Source: Holothuria scabra (taxonomy: Eukaryota > Echinodermata > Holothuroidea > Aspidochirotida > Holothuriidae). Taken from it: a stretch of 64,000 nucleotides of DNA. The stretch is from the NCBI GenBank assembly GCA_037179385.1, contig CM074187.1:45108879-45172878 (forward strand). The letters run 5' to 3'. The notes under the pieces were generated by a model. That model had not been told where the DNA came from. It searched no databases and saw only the letters and a program-made list of their open reading frames with translations. Numbering within the stretch: the first letter of the stretch is position 1; each line of letters starts with the position of its first letter. Made by a program: the position numbers and the translations under genes. Below are positions 42,626 to 53,654 of this stretch, piece by piece.

Positions 42626-45600
42626 CTGTCAAATGGAACCAAACAACAAATAATTGTACCTGATGGCATAATGAAGACATCACTGAACTGAACTTTCCTC
42701 ATGCGAATGGAATCAGATTGCCATGCAGGGGTAGAAAAAAACCATTTCTCTGCCCCCCTCCCTCACCCAAATTTGTAGACAAAATCAAAATCTTACATGC
42801 CTTTTTCAAATTCAGATTTTTCACATTTAGCTAAGGTAAGGTAACATATTTCACTCTGCTTGGAATCAAGATAAGTACTCACAGAAACATTTCTACATCA
42901 TTGAAACTGTTATATAGTTCTATTTGACCACTCTCTGGTCTTGAAATATGTTTATTAATAAGTGAGTTTAGTTATTCATTTTGATGGCTATGCATGTGCA
43001 CACATCCTCCAAATAGTCTAATAACCAAACCAATGCCACACATACAATATATGTTCCAAAATTTGAGTTTGCATGAAAATATAGTGACATCACTCTTTTT
43101 TAATCCCACCATAACCTAAGGCCAAATCATAAGTGTGTTCCTGTGCAGTGGACTTAGTCTAAATTACCTTTCTGGTGTAAAAATATGCCGTTTAATCTGC
43201 AATGAAGTTGGATTGAACCCTTCTTTTCATTTCAGTTGACTATTCAGATCTATGCAAAGTGTTGTATACATGCACTGCACGAAAATAAGGGAACCTGTAT
43301 CCACACTGTGTCCCACAATTCAAGGTGCCAACAAATTACCAAACAAGCATACAGTACGGGAGAGTCATTTATCTAACCGGCCAATATGGGCAGTTGGGCA
43401 CAGGAAATAATTGACTTGGCAATACCACCAGTTAGATAAATGACTCTGCCCTTATTGTGATCAACGAGCAATCAAAATATTTGGCACAAATGCATTCACA
43501 TTCAACATTACATTTCACACAGTCGGTTTTACCCAAGAGCTTCCATTTCCCACGGCATATCTTCCTGGATCTCAAGTAAAACACACTGATCCAAAAGGCT
43601 TTTCCACTAAAAGTGTTCCCCTTCAAATTGTAATTTACACTTGAAAATTGAAGTAATGTCTGACACTGAAGTGGGATATAATGTAACCAACAGTTTACAT
43701 TACAATGTTACAATTCCTATGTCAGTTTCCCTACATGGGGAGAACTTCCTGTAAAAATATATTGTCTCAGAATGTTATATAGTTCATATAGCCTATCTTA
43801 TAGGGTTTATACTTACTTGTCCTAAATTAGACAGGAATTATGATGGAGTTCGATTAGGTACACCAGGGGGAAAATGGCATTGTTAATGAAAAGCAATTAC
43901 AATTAAACTGGCTAGCTAAATCATAAATAAATGTATTTTCAATTAGCTGGGCCCACTAAAGAAATCATTTTAGATATCAAAGACTGAGACAATTCAGTGC
44001 TAAAGTTTGTGTGAAAGTGTCAAAATCAGGGTCTTGGTGGATGCCAGCCCAGTTTGAGTGCCGACTTATTGTCTGGACTTATTGTCTGGATGAGCAAGTA
44101 CGCCTTAACCTACTTCCATGGAAGCTAACCCATTTCAGTCATTCTATTTTTCATTTCCCCCTGTCTATTCAATTTTTTTCCTCAATGTAAGGAGTTTTTG
44201 TACTTTTGTAAATGATGCACTATATTCCCCAGGAACATTATTCACTGATTTCAAAATATGCAGAAATGCGTTTTTAAAGTAAATCATCTCAAGTAAGGAA
44301 AAGAGTGTTAGGACAGGGTTTGGAGGACATGGTGTGGAATTTTTTTGGTCTTTCTTAAAGAGACCCAGGTGAAAAGCCACTAGGGTATATTCTTAACCCT
44401 AAGTAAATCAAAGCAGAAATGCAAAAATTAAATCCTGCATCAACACTATGCAAATGCTCAGAATGCATCAGGGCCAAGATGCGTGGCAAAACATCACTGT
44501 ACTATAGGCCATTAATGAAGAGGGACATGTGGAAATCCCCAAATTTCTTCATACATCACTCACAGAAGAATCACAAGCAAGCACTAATGGTTGCGTAGTG
44601 GTAGCTATGAAAATATGCAGGTAGGCTTGGCCATTACAGTACTGTATGTGCTAGTTCTATGAATACAGTAGGACTGTATTTGAACTACAAAACTTGTGTG
44701 TGTTACAATGTCAATGCATTTTGAAATTCAAGTATCTCCCTACTGTATGTTCAAAATCATATGATAATTTATAGTTCTTGGCCAAAGGGTATACCTTCAA
44801 AGTTTGCACAATTCTAATTGATCAAATTTTGATTGTCATAAACAGTTTTTTAAAGCTGATCATTTGCTGGCTGGTGGAAAGCCAACAATTTAACCCTCCT
44901 GCCAGACGGCAAAGGCAAGTGCAGGCTAGGCCTTACCATGAGGCAATCAGATGTGTTACCTCTGGCAATATATTCTATAAAAGCAAAGTGAATTAATAGT
45001 TCTAAACTAGCTGGAGCAGGGAGCCAAGTAGCAACTTTCTGGAGGGAGTCAGCTCCTTTGGTTCAGATTTATAGCTAACATTGTGAATTTGTTAAAAATA
45101 AAACTTCAACCATTCAAAACAATCCTAAAATGTGTTAATTGATGTTGGCAAATTAATTAATTGACAACCTGTGACACTTCATACTGCAGCTGCAGTACAA
45201 TACAAGTCTTACTTCATACTGCACAGATAAAGGTTTTCAAACACTCCAAGAAGAAGGTTCCACTGCTTGAAACTAGATATTCTACAAAATTTCAGCCTTG
45301 TTGCAATTTTTATCTATTTTTAAAACTATACAAAGACCTAGCAGACTGTCACCGAGCACACAGTCTCATATATACACTCAGTCACCCAGTATGCTATGTA
45401 GCACTGTACAATGGTTGGTATACTGACTGTGTTGGGACACCTTTTGCAGTTGTTATTGTAAGAGTTAAAGGTTAATTTATGTTTGAAATTTGTGGTACGT
45501 GTGCAGTCAAGTAGTTTCCTTATTGTTAGTTCTTTATTTTTGTGTTGTTCCTTAGTTTTGGTTTGGTCCTCGTCTCAACTGGACCTGTATGCAATGAATA

Positions 45601-48600
45601 TGTCTACCTGTTAAAATTTGAGCAAGTGACTGGACTTTGAGGCATGCCTTGTTCTGCTGTCTAGGCTTCTTCTTATACAATCTACGGCCAATTCCTGCCA
45701 ACTCCTATTCGTACTGTAATAAATCCACCAGCCATGCTGACGCCCAACCCATTCCCCCAAGCCCACATTATAAAGCTATTTGGTAATTCCCCTTTCTTTA
45801 GTCCAGCATGTTATTCAGATGAAAAGTAAGTCAAAACATGCAAATGTCTTAATAGAGCTTGTATTCAAATACCCTATAAAACTGATACAGTATTTTCATA
45901 AGTTATGTAGAGGCATTTGTGCAGCCACTTTCCACCCTCCCTACCAGCACTGTGGAAGTGCTACCAATAATTCTTAAGCATTTATAAGCATAATTGTGAG
46001 CATAATTGGCTGCTACCAGAACTCCTGTAATAAGTTTCGTATGTATCTACTCTGGACTTGATTTCATTACAACAGTACGACTTTGGGAAGCTTTAAAGGT
46101 AGTGTGACACCAAAATGGCAAAGTTGGATATTCGATGTAAAAAGCATTAAAAACTACGAAAATTGCCACAATTGCCATCAAAATCCTCTAAAATTTGAAC
46201 AATTTACAGGTTGATTTCTGATATGCACTTAATTATGCATAAACATGAGCTCAGTATGCAAATCTTGTGATGTCTGCGGAGGGACATGCCATCCATATGT
46301 GGCTAATGTTATCCTTTGTTTTTGCAATATTCATTCCAAGGAGAGTGGTAACATAAGTATGTCCGAAGGGTTTTATTTAGAAAGTTGAAATTGTGTCCTT
46401 GAAAAATCATTTGTATCAATCACCAAACCATAAATTATCTGATGAGTAATAAAGAGAAAATTAATAACAAAAGAAATGACACTGTGCAACATTCAGCACC
46501 ATTACTTTTGCATAAGCAACAAGTTGCCACAGAAACATTCAGACTTTGAAGAGGTATATCTTGAGAACAGTAAAAGACACTGACATAGTTCCAATGGATT
46601 TTTCCTAAGAAGACCTTGCTCCTTAGCCTCCAAGTACATCCAGGGCTTTTGGCTGACAGCTCACTCTATCTTTAAAGCTAGTGTGACATGACTGCAAAAT
46701 GCTCATACTGTACCTGGCAGTTAAGGAGTGAGCTTTCCTATGGAGAAATTCATTGGAATTACATATCAGTACCTTTTTTGGTTCTCAAGATATATGGTAC
46801 CTCTTCAAAAGTTATGTTTCTGAAGCAACTTGTTGTTTATGCAAAGATAATGAGGGTGTTTTGTGTCATTTGAATGTCCTGATCAGGGCTGTCACTACAC
46901 TGGGTGGTGGTGGGCGGTGCTACTGTACCCAGTTCTGAAAATCTCTGCCCAGTACTCACCATCAATTTCAGCATCACCGCCGGGCACAAATTTCTTACCC
47001 TACTGTAACTGAATAAAATTCTTAGATATCTTTAGAATTGAGTGATAATTCCATGTTTTTTTGTAAGCACTCTCCAATCTGCAATAATTTGTCAAAAGGG
47101 AGGGGGACACTCCCTACCCTTTAGACCGCTCCCCCAGGACGGTGATCACAATTTACCCGGCTCTCAAACTGGTCTGGTGACAACCTTGGTCCTGATGGTG
47201 TTTTTTCAAAGATAAAGTTGTGTTGTGTTTTGTAATTTACCTACAAAACTATAAGCTACCTGATGAGTACTCAAGAAATCATTAAAGGCTTAATCCTTTC
47301 ACTCCAGACAGTTTAAGTTCTCCTTACCTACTTTCTAAAGCCTGTCCCACAAATGTCTAAAATTCATCCTCATCCAGACATAATGTCAAGAGTGTAATGA
47401 AAATACTCTCAAGTACATGTATGCTGTTTAATATCAACTTTGGTCTTACAAATTTTTTTACTTACTGTCAACCAAAGAGCTGTGCCAATTAAGAATTAAT
47501 GTGAACTACTACAAAAATTGTAGTTTGGGTTGAATAAGGCCTTTAATAGGAATAATACCGCATACCATATGGGTTGGTTATTAGCATACCATATGGGTTG
47601 GTTATTAGCATACCATATGGCTGGGTTTAAGTGCACACTCTGGGATGGTAATTGACAAACCATATGGGCTTGTTTTCAGCATATCCTTTGGGCTGTTAAC
47701 ACAGAGTCTGGGTTGGCTGTTAGCATACCCTCTGTGCTGGCTATAAACATACCATCTGGGCTAGTCAAATGGCTTGCAATCTAGGCTGGTTACAAGCTAT
47801 CCTCTGGGCTAGTTAGTTTTAAGCACATCTTCTGGGCTTATTATTATGAAGAATACCCTTTGGGATCATTATGAGTACATCCTTTGGTTAGTTAGTTAGA
47901 TGGAGTTTTATGGCCCAGTTTCCAACCTTATTGGTTCAAGTCAGGAAGGCCACTGCCTTTTTTTCCAGTTGTGGCTCACTGGCTTGTTTTCCCTACTCCA
48001 TTGCTTATTACATCATTTGGACTAGCATACTGAACTCTCTGGGCTGGTTATAAGCATACAATCTGGGCTGGTTAATATAAACTCTGAGCTGGTTAACAGA
48101 ATAGCCGCTGGGCTGGTTGTATAAACATATTCTCTGCATACATTCTAGAGCAAACAGTACTGCATCTATAAACATACCTTCACTGTTTCTCACAAAGGCG
48201 CCATTCCTATTACCAATGTGGAAGGTTCCTGATCCAAAAGTTATCTGCTCTAAATTACGAACATTCAATAGAGTGTCATCACTCAGGGGGCCATATAAGG
48301 TGTGTCCCTCAGCCTTTACTTCCTCTGAATGAAATGTATTGGAAGATGCTTTTACAGGAATGAAAGAGCGTCCTGAAAACAAATAGATTACTTGGTAGAA
48401 ATATGATATGTTAGGAATATGATAAAAAAGATGTTGACATGCAACATCATACCTAATGCAGCTACTGTATTCACATAGTTTACAAAGAAATGTCTGAAAT
48501 ATTCCTTTCAGATCTTCCTAATATTCTGAACAACTTAAAGACAAAATTCATAAAAGCATGTTTGCATCTACCTCATAACTGCACAGTACTGTGCAATCTT

Positions 48601-51600
48601 CATTGTACAGTGAGGCTGTAGGACTGTACCTGGGTACATGGGTGCTAGATGAACATTAAATTACTCAAATCTAAAATGAGAAAAACATAAACCCAATAGC
48701 AAAGTTTGGGAAACTACTCTAGGGTAATTATTCTTCACCTCTAAAATTTTAGATTTCATTCATTTTCCTCAAAACTGAGATGGGTGGAAATTCCTTGCTG
48801 TAAACAAATGCGTGAATACTGTGACCAAACAAAACACAAAAACTCATGAATAAGACACAGACAATCATATACCCAATATACTCTGAGTACCCCTTAGCAT
48901 TGATGAGAACTTAAAGCAAATAGGTCAGAGACAGTGCTTGAAAAAATGTTAATTTCCCAGAAAGGGGGGAAAATGTTTTCCCAGGGAGAGAAAACTTTCC
49001 TACAAATTCTCCTTATATTTTCATGTACAGGAGAGGAAAATTTCCTTCCAACTGCCAAAATTTCCCTCTAGATACCCACTCTTTTACCAGGAAGGACCTC
49101 CCACCCTCCCAACATTTTTGGTTTCCCGAAAGGGAAATCCTTTGGACTCATGCAGACAACACTTTTGCAAAACATGTGTAGGATCATGCATTTTAGTGTT
49201 GGCTCAGGCTATGATTTGTAAGCTCAACGATTGAAAATTATTTCTTTGTTTTGCCCTGTTTTCAGCAGAATAGTACCAAGCCAAAGACTGTCTTCATTTT
49301 GGATCATCGAGGTTGTTGTTGCTAGAGTAGATCATTGTTAAGAGGTACAACTGTGTGAATGGGATTGCTGGACACCAAAAATATATTGCAATGTGTGGCT
49401 GTTTGTTCCTTTTTGAAAAAATACTGTGACTTTCATCGGGTATATTTATAATTTTTGATTGCATAATTGCATAAACATCAAATTTCGTCTCGAAATTATG
49501 TCCACATGGGGCCCTCAGAAATATGTGTACCTTCTGTAAAATGTAGCAATCTTTATAAAGCTTTGTTTCGCTATGCGGTTATACATACTTGATAGCAGAG
49601 CATAGTCAAATATTGTCATGTTTTTACAAAGTGACTGACATTTATACATCAGGACTTTGTTACCATTTTGCTTAGAATTATAATTTTACTATTCGTTATC
49701 CATGGTAAATGGTACTTTGATGATCTCGCTAAGAATTGTCAGGTATTTTTTGGTTCAAGATACAGCTTAACTCCCTTTTATTTAAGTGAAGGCCATTGTA
49801 CCATCTGAAAGGTCACACGTCTGGCCGGCTTTTCGACCACAGTTACGTAATAGCATGCACAATGCATGCATTCGGATCAGTAAGTGGTTGTGACCTTACA
49901 TCAACAGAGAGCAAAGTAAAATATTGCCTTGTTTCTTGCAAAGAGGCTAACATTTATTTGGATTTGTACATAATGTTTTAAATTATTTTTAAAGCTTTGT
50001 CTTCAACGATACCTTTGGTACAAATTGTTAGAAACTTTTTGGCCAAGATACACTCTTTACTCCCTATGATTAAGTTGAAGAAACTGGACAATCTAATAGG
50101 TCACTTATCCGGTCGACCTTTCTATTCTTTATCGCAGTGACAACACAAGCGTGACTTTCATTGAATCACTTCGTCGCGTAACTTAAACCGGATCGTAGTG
50201 TACAGGCTACTGAGTCTCACTCGCTATTTTCGTAGCCTAAAGTTAGACCCGAAGAAAAACTTTGCAATTAGGCTGCTTTGTTTAACAAGCTGTTTGTTGT
50301 TTGAATCTCCGCGTCAATGTCAAGGGAAACACGGGTTTTCATGCAAAAACATGTGATAACCCCTGGAAAAAACAGGTGAAAACCTGCAAATTTGTAACTA
50401 ATTGCCTCACTTTTTTTTAAGGGTTCCACTGATATTAGTTACTATGAAAATTATACCATTGTATTTTCTTATGATTTTCTTGCTAACCACATTTTGCAAG
50501 TATTTAAAGCCTTCCATTTCCATCACCTTGCAAACCAGAACCTTTCTTTGTATTACTGTTTGTTTTTCCATGTCTCACAAGTTAATATGACAATATAATT
50601 AGAAATTGTAATTCATGTGTCTTTCATTTTCTGCCCCTGGTTTGTACTTTAATTTCATGTATTTCCAAGCTTCGACAAATTTCTTTTTTGGTACTTGTCC
50701 GGCAGGCTAGATGTTTTCTCAATCTACTTGCCCGCATATATATCTCCTTGTCCAATTCAAATCTGTTGCATACATAATTTTTAAAATTAAGGGCAGGAGC
50801 TGTCATCCCAAATTGAAGAAGTGTAGTAGACTGTCCAGTTTCATGATTGGCTGTTGGGAGTCATGTGACAATGTTTTTTCTCTTCAAATGTGAAATTTAC
50901 CAGAAATAACTGCTTGGTTTACCTTGAATATGCAATAGTAAAGTCATAAAATGGAATGGGAAGATACTTTGAAGAGAAATAAGATGAAAATTGTGTTATT
51001 TAGCCTTTTCTTCAAAACAAGTTTGAGGGACTGCTTTTTACCTTTAAGGATGGGGGTACTTGCCCGCCGGGCTGCAACATCGAGCACGGTAGCTGCCCAA
51101 GTGATTTTTTGCTTGCCCCAGGCTGTCAGGCGGGGGATTTGTCGAAGCCTGTGTATTTCCGAACTATTGCCAAAAATCACATTTCAGGTTCAATAACTCT
51201 GAAGATAACAACTTCAACCAGCCCAAATATTACAGATTAATTAACTGTTCATTTGTTTCCTTTAAACAACATCTCTAAGTCAAGTTCAGCCCAACTCACA
51301 AAAACTGACTACAAACAGTGGGCCATCAAAGCTTATCTAGCCTACACCTTAAATTCATTCAGTAGTTATGACCGCAAACCTCGCTCTTGGCCTGTAATTT
51401 ATCAAGTATATCTTTTCTCCCCTCCCCTGAACCCATCCCTTGGAGGTTATTTTGGACTGCCCACATCTGAAGAAATATTTCTCCCTTCTTTCGGGAAACT
51501 TTTCATACTTAGATTTTGATCTACTGGTCAGTGACTTTGCTGTGTGAAACTAGGGTACTGGAGGGTTGCATTTTCATTTTGGCTTCTGAAATTGGGTAAC

Positions 51601-52917
51601 CACCAAAAAAAGGTTGAAAACCCCCTTCTGGTGATAGACAATTAATTATCAATGGCAATCACAACAAGCATGGTACTATGTCCATTCAGTAGTGAGGTGT
51701 CATTCATTGTCATTGCTAAAATTATACCCTTTGTGCTTCTGAAAAGAAGATGATATTCAATGACACCAATTGTCAATCTGGAAATGGCAAATGAGAAGAT
51801 GACTACAGTTCTAAACAGTGTTACTGTATCTCTACAACAGACAGAACTAGAATTGTTAAAAGATGTGCTACTGTGTGACTGCAATGGGACTCTACTGTTG
51901 ATAGATCCTACTCTACAGTTGACAAATACCATAGTAGGACTCTTCTTGTAATCAGATACTGCAGAAGGACTCTACTGTTGACAGATGCTGTACTAGGACT
52001 CTACCTGTTGAAGGATAGGACTCTACTGTCAATAGATACCACAGTAGGAAACTTTTTGTTAACAGATACTGCAGTAGGACTCTACTGTTGACAGATACCA
52101 CAGTACATGTAGGACTCTTCTTGTTATCAGATACTGCAGAAGGACTCTACTGTCTGCAGTAGGACTCTATTGTTGACAGATGGTGCACTGGGACTATACC
52201 TGTTGAAGGATAAGACTCTACCGTTGACAGATACCACAGTATACGTAGGACTCAGATACTGCAGAAGGACTCTGCTGTTGGCAGAAGCCTAAGTAGGCCA
52301 CTTCTTATTGACACATACAGCAGTACTAGGTCTTTACTTGGTGTCATACTGCAGTACAACTACACCTGTTGCCAGATACTACAGTAGAGCTCTACTGTTG
52401 ACAAGTACTGCAGAAGGATTCTTCTGTTGATAGGAGGAATCCACAAAAAAGTATGAAATCATTTAATGAAGATTACAGGTAACAGAGTTAACAGGTCAAT
52501 CTGGATTATTGAGTTTTAGTTATATGTAATTAAGATCCTGTTATTTAAGGGAATAAGCTACTATTATTTAATTCATTATATATTTTATTTACATTGAATA
52601 AAAACAAAATATCAAGAAAGAAACAAAAAACAAAATGATAAGAGTTATGGAAATACAGAATACAATATCAGTGTTCCTCCAATGAGTTATTATTCAACTA
52701 GTTCAGCATACCAACCCCTGATTTCAATGATTCAAACAGCAAACATAAACTATACTTACATAATAATGAAATGCAATTTACCTGAATACTGTGATGTTGC
52801 ACAAAAGTTAGGGCCGTTGATTGGTGATAAATCACCTTCACCATCAATTCTTTGTCTCTTAGAACTTTCAGAGTAAGTATTACCGGAAACACTTCCATTG
52901 ACTGTGTCACACTCCAT
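42504..52917 (-). CDS. Gene 2: unrecognised 150-aa protein, three coding exons
   Basis: The exons in transcript order are 52917-52782, 48372-48178 and 42625-42504. All internal sites are GT-AG, both junctions split a Gly codon (phase 1), and the total is 453 nt with a TAA stop. The protein runs MECDTVNGSVSGNTYSESSK, then KRQR (residues 20-23), a candidate monopartite nuclear signal. A polar Ser/Asn/Gly-rich middle follows, then LLNVRNLEQITFGSGTFHIG, and a Trp-containing C-terminus (IMLWKFDASTRKLFICRSIL, then DRDEYWAVRSRMEL). No signal peptide or membrane segment is visible. The ATG directly follows an acceptor AG, so a 5' non-coding exon lies upstream, not located. Further exons within the large introns cannot be excluded. 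I do not recognise the family. A nuclear location is inferred from the basic patch only. Confidence 0.65.
43366..43453 (+). mobile_element. Tiny hairpin MITE family K, copy 1
   Basis: An element of about 88 bp with inverted ends GAGTCATTTATCTAACCGG and CCAGTTAGATAAATGACTC. It matches 53508-53593 in inverse orientation and is located in intron 2 of gene 2. Confidence 0.7.
44000..46092. other. Gene 2 intron 2, no further feature recognised
   Basis: AT-rich intronic sequence. No splice-flanked conserved exon or defined repeat could be supported. Confidence 0.4.
46093..46675 (+). mobile_element. MITE family C, copy 2
   Basis: A 583-bp element bounded by TTAA. It starts AAAGGTAGTGTGACACCAAA and ends TCACTCTATCTTTAA. 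Its right TTAA (46672-46675) is shared with the inverse-oriented copy 3, so the two sit back to back. Confidence 0.85.
46672..47285 (-). mobile_element. MITE family C, copy 3 (interrupted)
   Basis: An inverse-oriented copy starting TTAAAGCTAGTGTGACATGA and containing CAACTTGTTGTTTATGCAAA and CTCAAGATATATGGTACCTC, the reverse complement of blocks in copy 2. It is interrupted at 46884-47188 by a hAT-type MITE. It is cut short by a family B MITE at the TTAA 47282-47285. Confidence 0.8.
46884..47188. mobile_element. hAT-type MITE nested in family C copy 3
   Basis: A 305-bp element with ends CAGGGCTGTCAC and, on the other strand, CAAGGTTGTCAC (10 of 12 identical). It is flanked by the exact 8-mer GTCCTGAT (46876-46883 and 47189-47196). 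The family C sequence resumes immediately after the second duplication. It is non-coding. Confidence 0.9.
47282..47546 (-). mobile_element. MITE family B, copy 4
   Basis: A TTAA-bounded copy with the end GTAGTTTGGGTTGAATAAGG and a start TTAAAGGCTTAATCCTTTCA. It closes the mosaic of four adjoining or nested elements (46093-47546) in intron 2 of gene 2. Confidence 0.75.
47555..48125. repeat. Decaying minisatellite (unit about 24 bp), interrupted
   Basis: The unit GCATACCATATGGGTTGGTT plus ATTA is nearly exact at 47565-47625 and becomes increasingly divergent (CATACCATCTGGGCTGGTT-like) toward 48125. It is interrupted by a family H repeat at 47893-48005. It ends about 50 bp from the donor of gene 2 exon 2. 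Confidence 0.8.
47893..48005 (-). repeat. Repeat family H copy inserted in the minisatellite
   Basis: Inverse-oriented relative of 35285-35410: GGCCCAGTTTCCAACCTTAT, then CCAGTTGTGGCTCAC and CTACTCCATTGCTTAT. Confidence 0.65.
48178..48372 (-). CDS. Gene 2 coding exon 2
   Basis: 195 bp encoding RSFIPVKASSNTFHSEEVKA, then LYGPLSDDTLLNVRNLEQIT and FHIGNRNGAFVRNSE. The donor is GTATGT and the acceptor TTTTCAG. Confidence 0.68.
48935..49140 (+). repeat. Interspersed repeat family G, copy 4
   Basis: It contains TATTTTCATGTACAGGAGAG and GGAAAATTTCCTTCCAACTG, homologous to 13090-13275. It lies in intron 1 of gene 2. Confidence 0.6.
49141..50667. other. Gene 2 intron 1, no feature recognised
   Basis: AT-rich intronic DNA with a few CpG-containing stretches (49800-50330). 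No supported exon or repeat. Confidence 0.4.
50668..51153. mobile_element. Inverted-repeat (foldback) element split by a family A MITE
   Basis: The outer arms begin AGCTTCGACAAATTTC and, on the other strand, GGCTTCGACAAATCCCC. They continue with paired blocks (GTCCGGCAGGCT with the complement of AGGCTGTCAGGC; ACTTGCCCG with CGGGCAAGTA on the other arm). The arms are separated by the family A MITE 50787-51047, so the original element was only about 225 bp. Confidence 0.6.
50787..51047 (-). mobile_element. MITE family A, copy 7
   Basis: A 261-bp TTAA-bounded copy in inverse orientation, starting GGGCAGGAGCTGTCATCCCA and ending GGACTGCTTTTTACCTTTAA. It is inserted into the foldback element 50668-51153. 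Confidence 0.82.
51880..52432. repeat. Minisatellite, about 29-bp unit
   Basis: About 18 diverged units of the type GCAGTAGGACTCTACTGTTG plus ACAGATACT, some with an alternative TTCTTGTTATCAG core. Larger blocks repeat roughly every 200 bp. It lies in intron 1 of gene 2. Confidence 0.85.
52782..52917 (-). CDS. Gene 2 coding exon 1 (start codon)
   Basis: It encodes MECDTVNGSVSGNTYSESSK, then RQRIDGEGDLSPINGPNFCA and TSQYS. ATG at 52917-52915 directly follows an acceptor (TTTGCAG). The donor is GTAAAT. Confidence 0.62.
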
Positions 52918-52929
52918 CTGCAAAGGTAA

Positions 52930-53507
52930 CACAAAACAAAGGTTACAGAATATTTAGCAGAAAGTGTGTTAACATTGAGATGTCTTTTCAGTCATATAGC
53001 TAGACTCCAGCTTCTAAGCAAACTGCTTCTAGTACTGAATATGTATTAATAGAACACATCCATGACCAAACCAGTATTTAGATCACTGAAGCGTACCGTT
53101 TTTGTAGTCTACACCTTTAAGACAAGTAAAGTAATAAATAATTTAATAAAAAATTTTCTGAATAGAAAATGCCATCTGTTCAAGCAGAGTGTGCAATAAC
53201 CTTTTAGAGTCATCTTCAAGAATACAGTAGAATCATTTCTGAAGTGAATATTTTTGGCAGGTCAACATATCAGTTGCTTTCTATACTGCTGTTGCAAAAA
53301 AGAGGCTTAGGGTTAAACTTAATTTGCATCTATTTTCATGACAGGCCAATTTTGGAGGCTAGAAGGATTTTTTAAGTCATTTTCTTTTCTTCTTTTTTGG
53401 TTGATATTGTGTTATCCTCCACATAATTGTTTCAATCTGCTTTTTAATTACAATATACAATCACAGAGACATAATGTGTGGACACCTGTAGTTAAAGGGA
53501 TTTAGGG
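52930..53507. other. No feature recognised (possible leader intron of gene 2)
   Basis: AT-rich sequence upstream of the first recognised gene 2 exon. A 5' non-coding exon must lie somewhere upstream, but none could be singled out. Confidence 0.35.
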
Positions 53508-53593
53508 CAGAGTCGTTTATCTAACTCACGTATGTACAGTATTTCCTGTACCCAACTGCCCATACTGGCCAGTTAGATGATTCTCCTCCTAGG
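53508..53593 (-). mobile_element. Tiny hairpin MITE family K, copy 2
   Basis: An element of about 86 bp with AGAGTCGTTTATCTAACTC at the left and GGCCAGTTAGATGATTCTCC at the right. The interior contains CCCAACTGCCCATACTGGCC, the reverse complement of copy 1 (43366-43453). Confidence 0.7.
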
Positions 53594-53654
53594 GTATGTG
53601 ATTTACACAGACTTCTCATCAAGAGCTAATTAACTTCAGGATTCTCCTCCTTAC

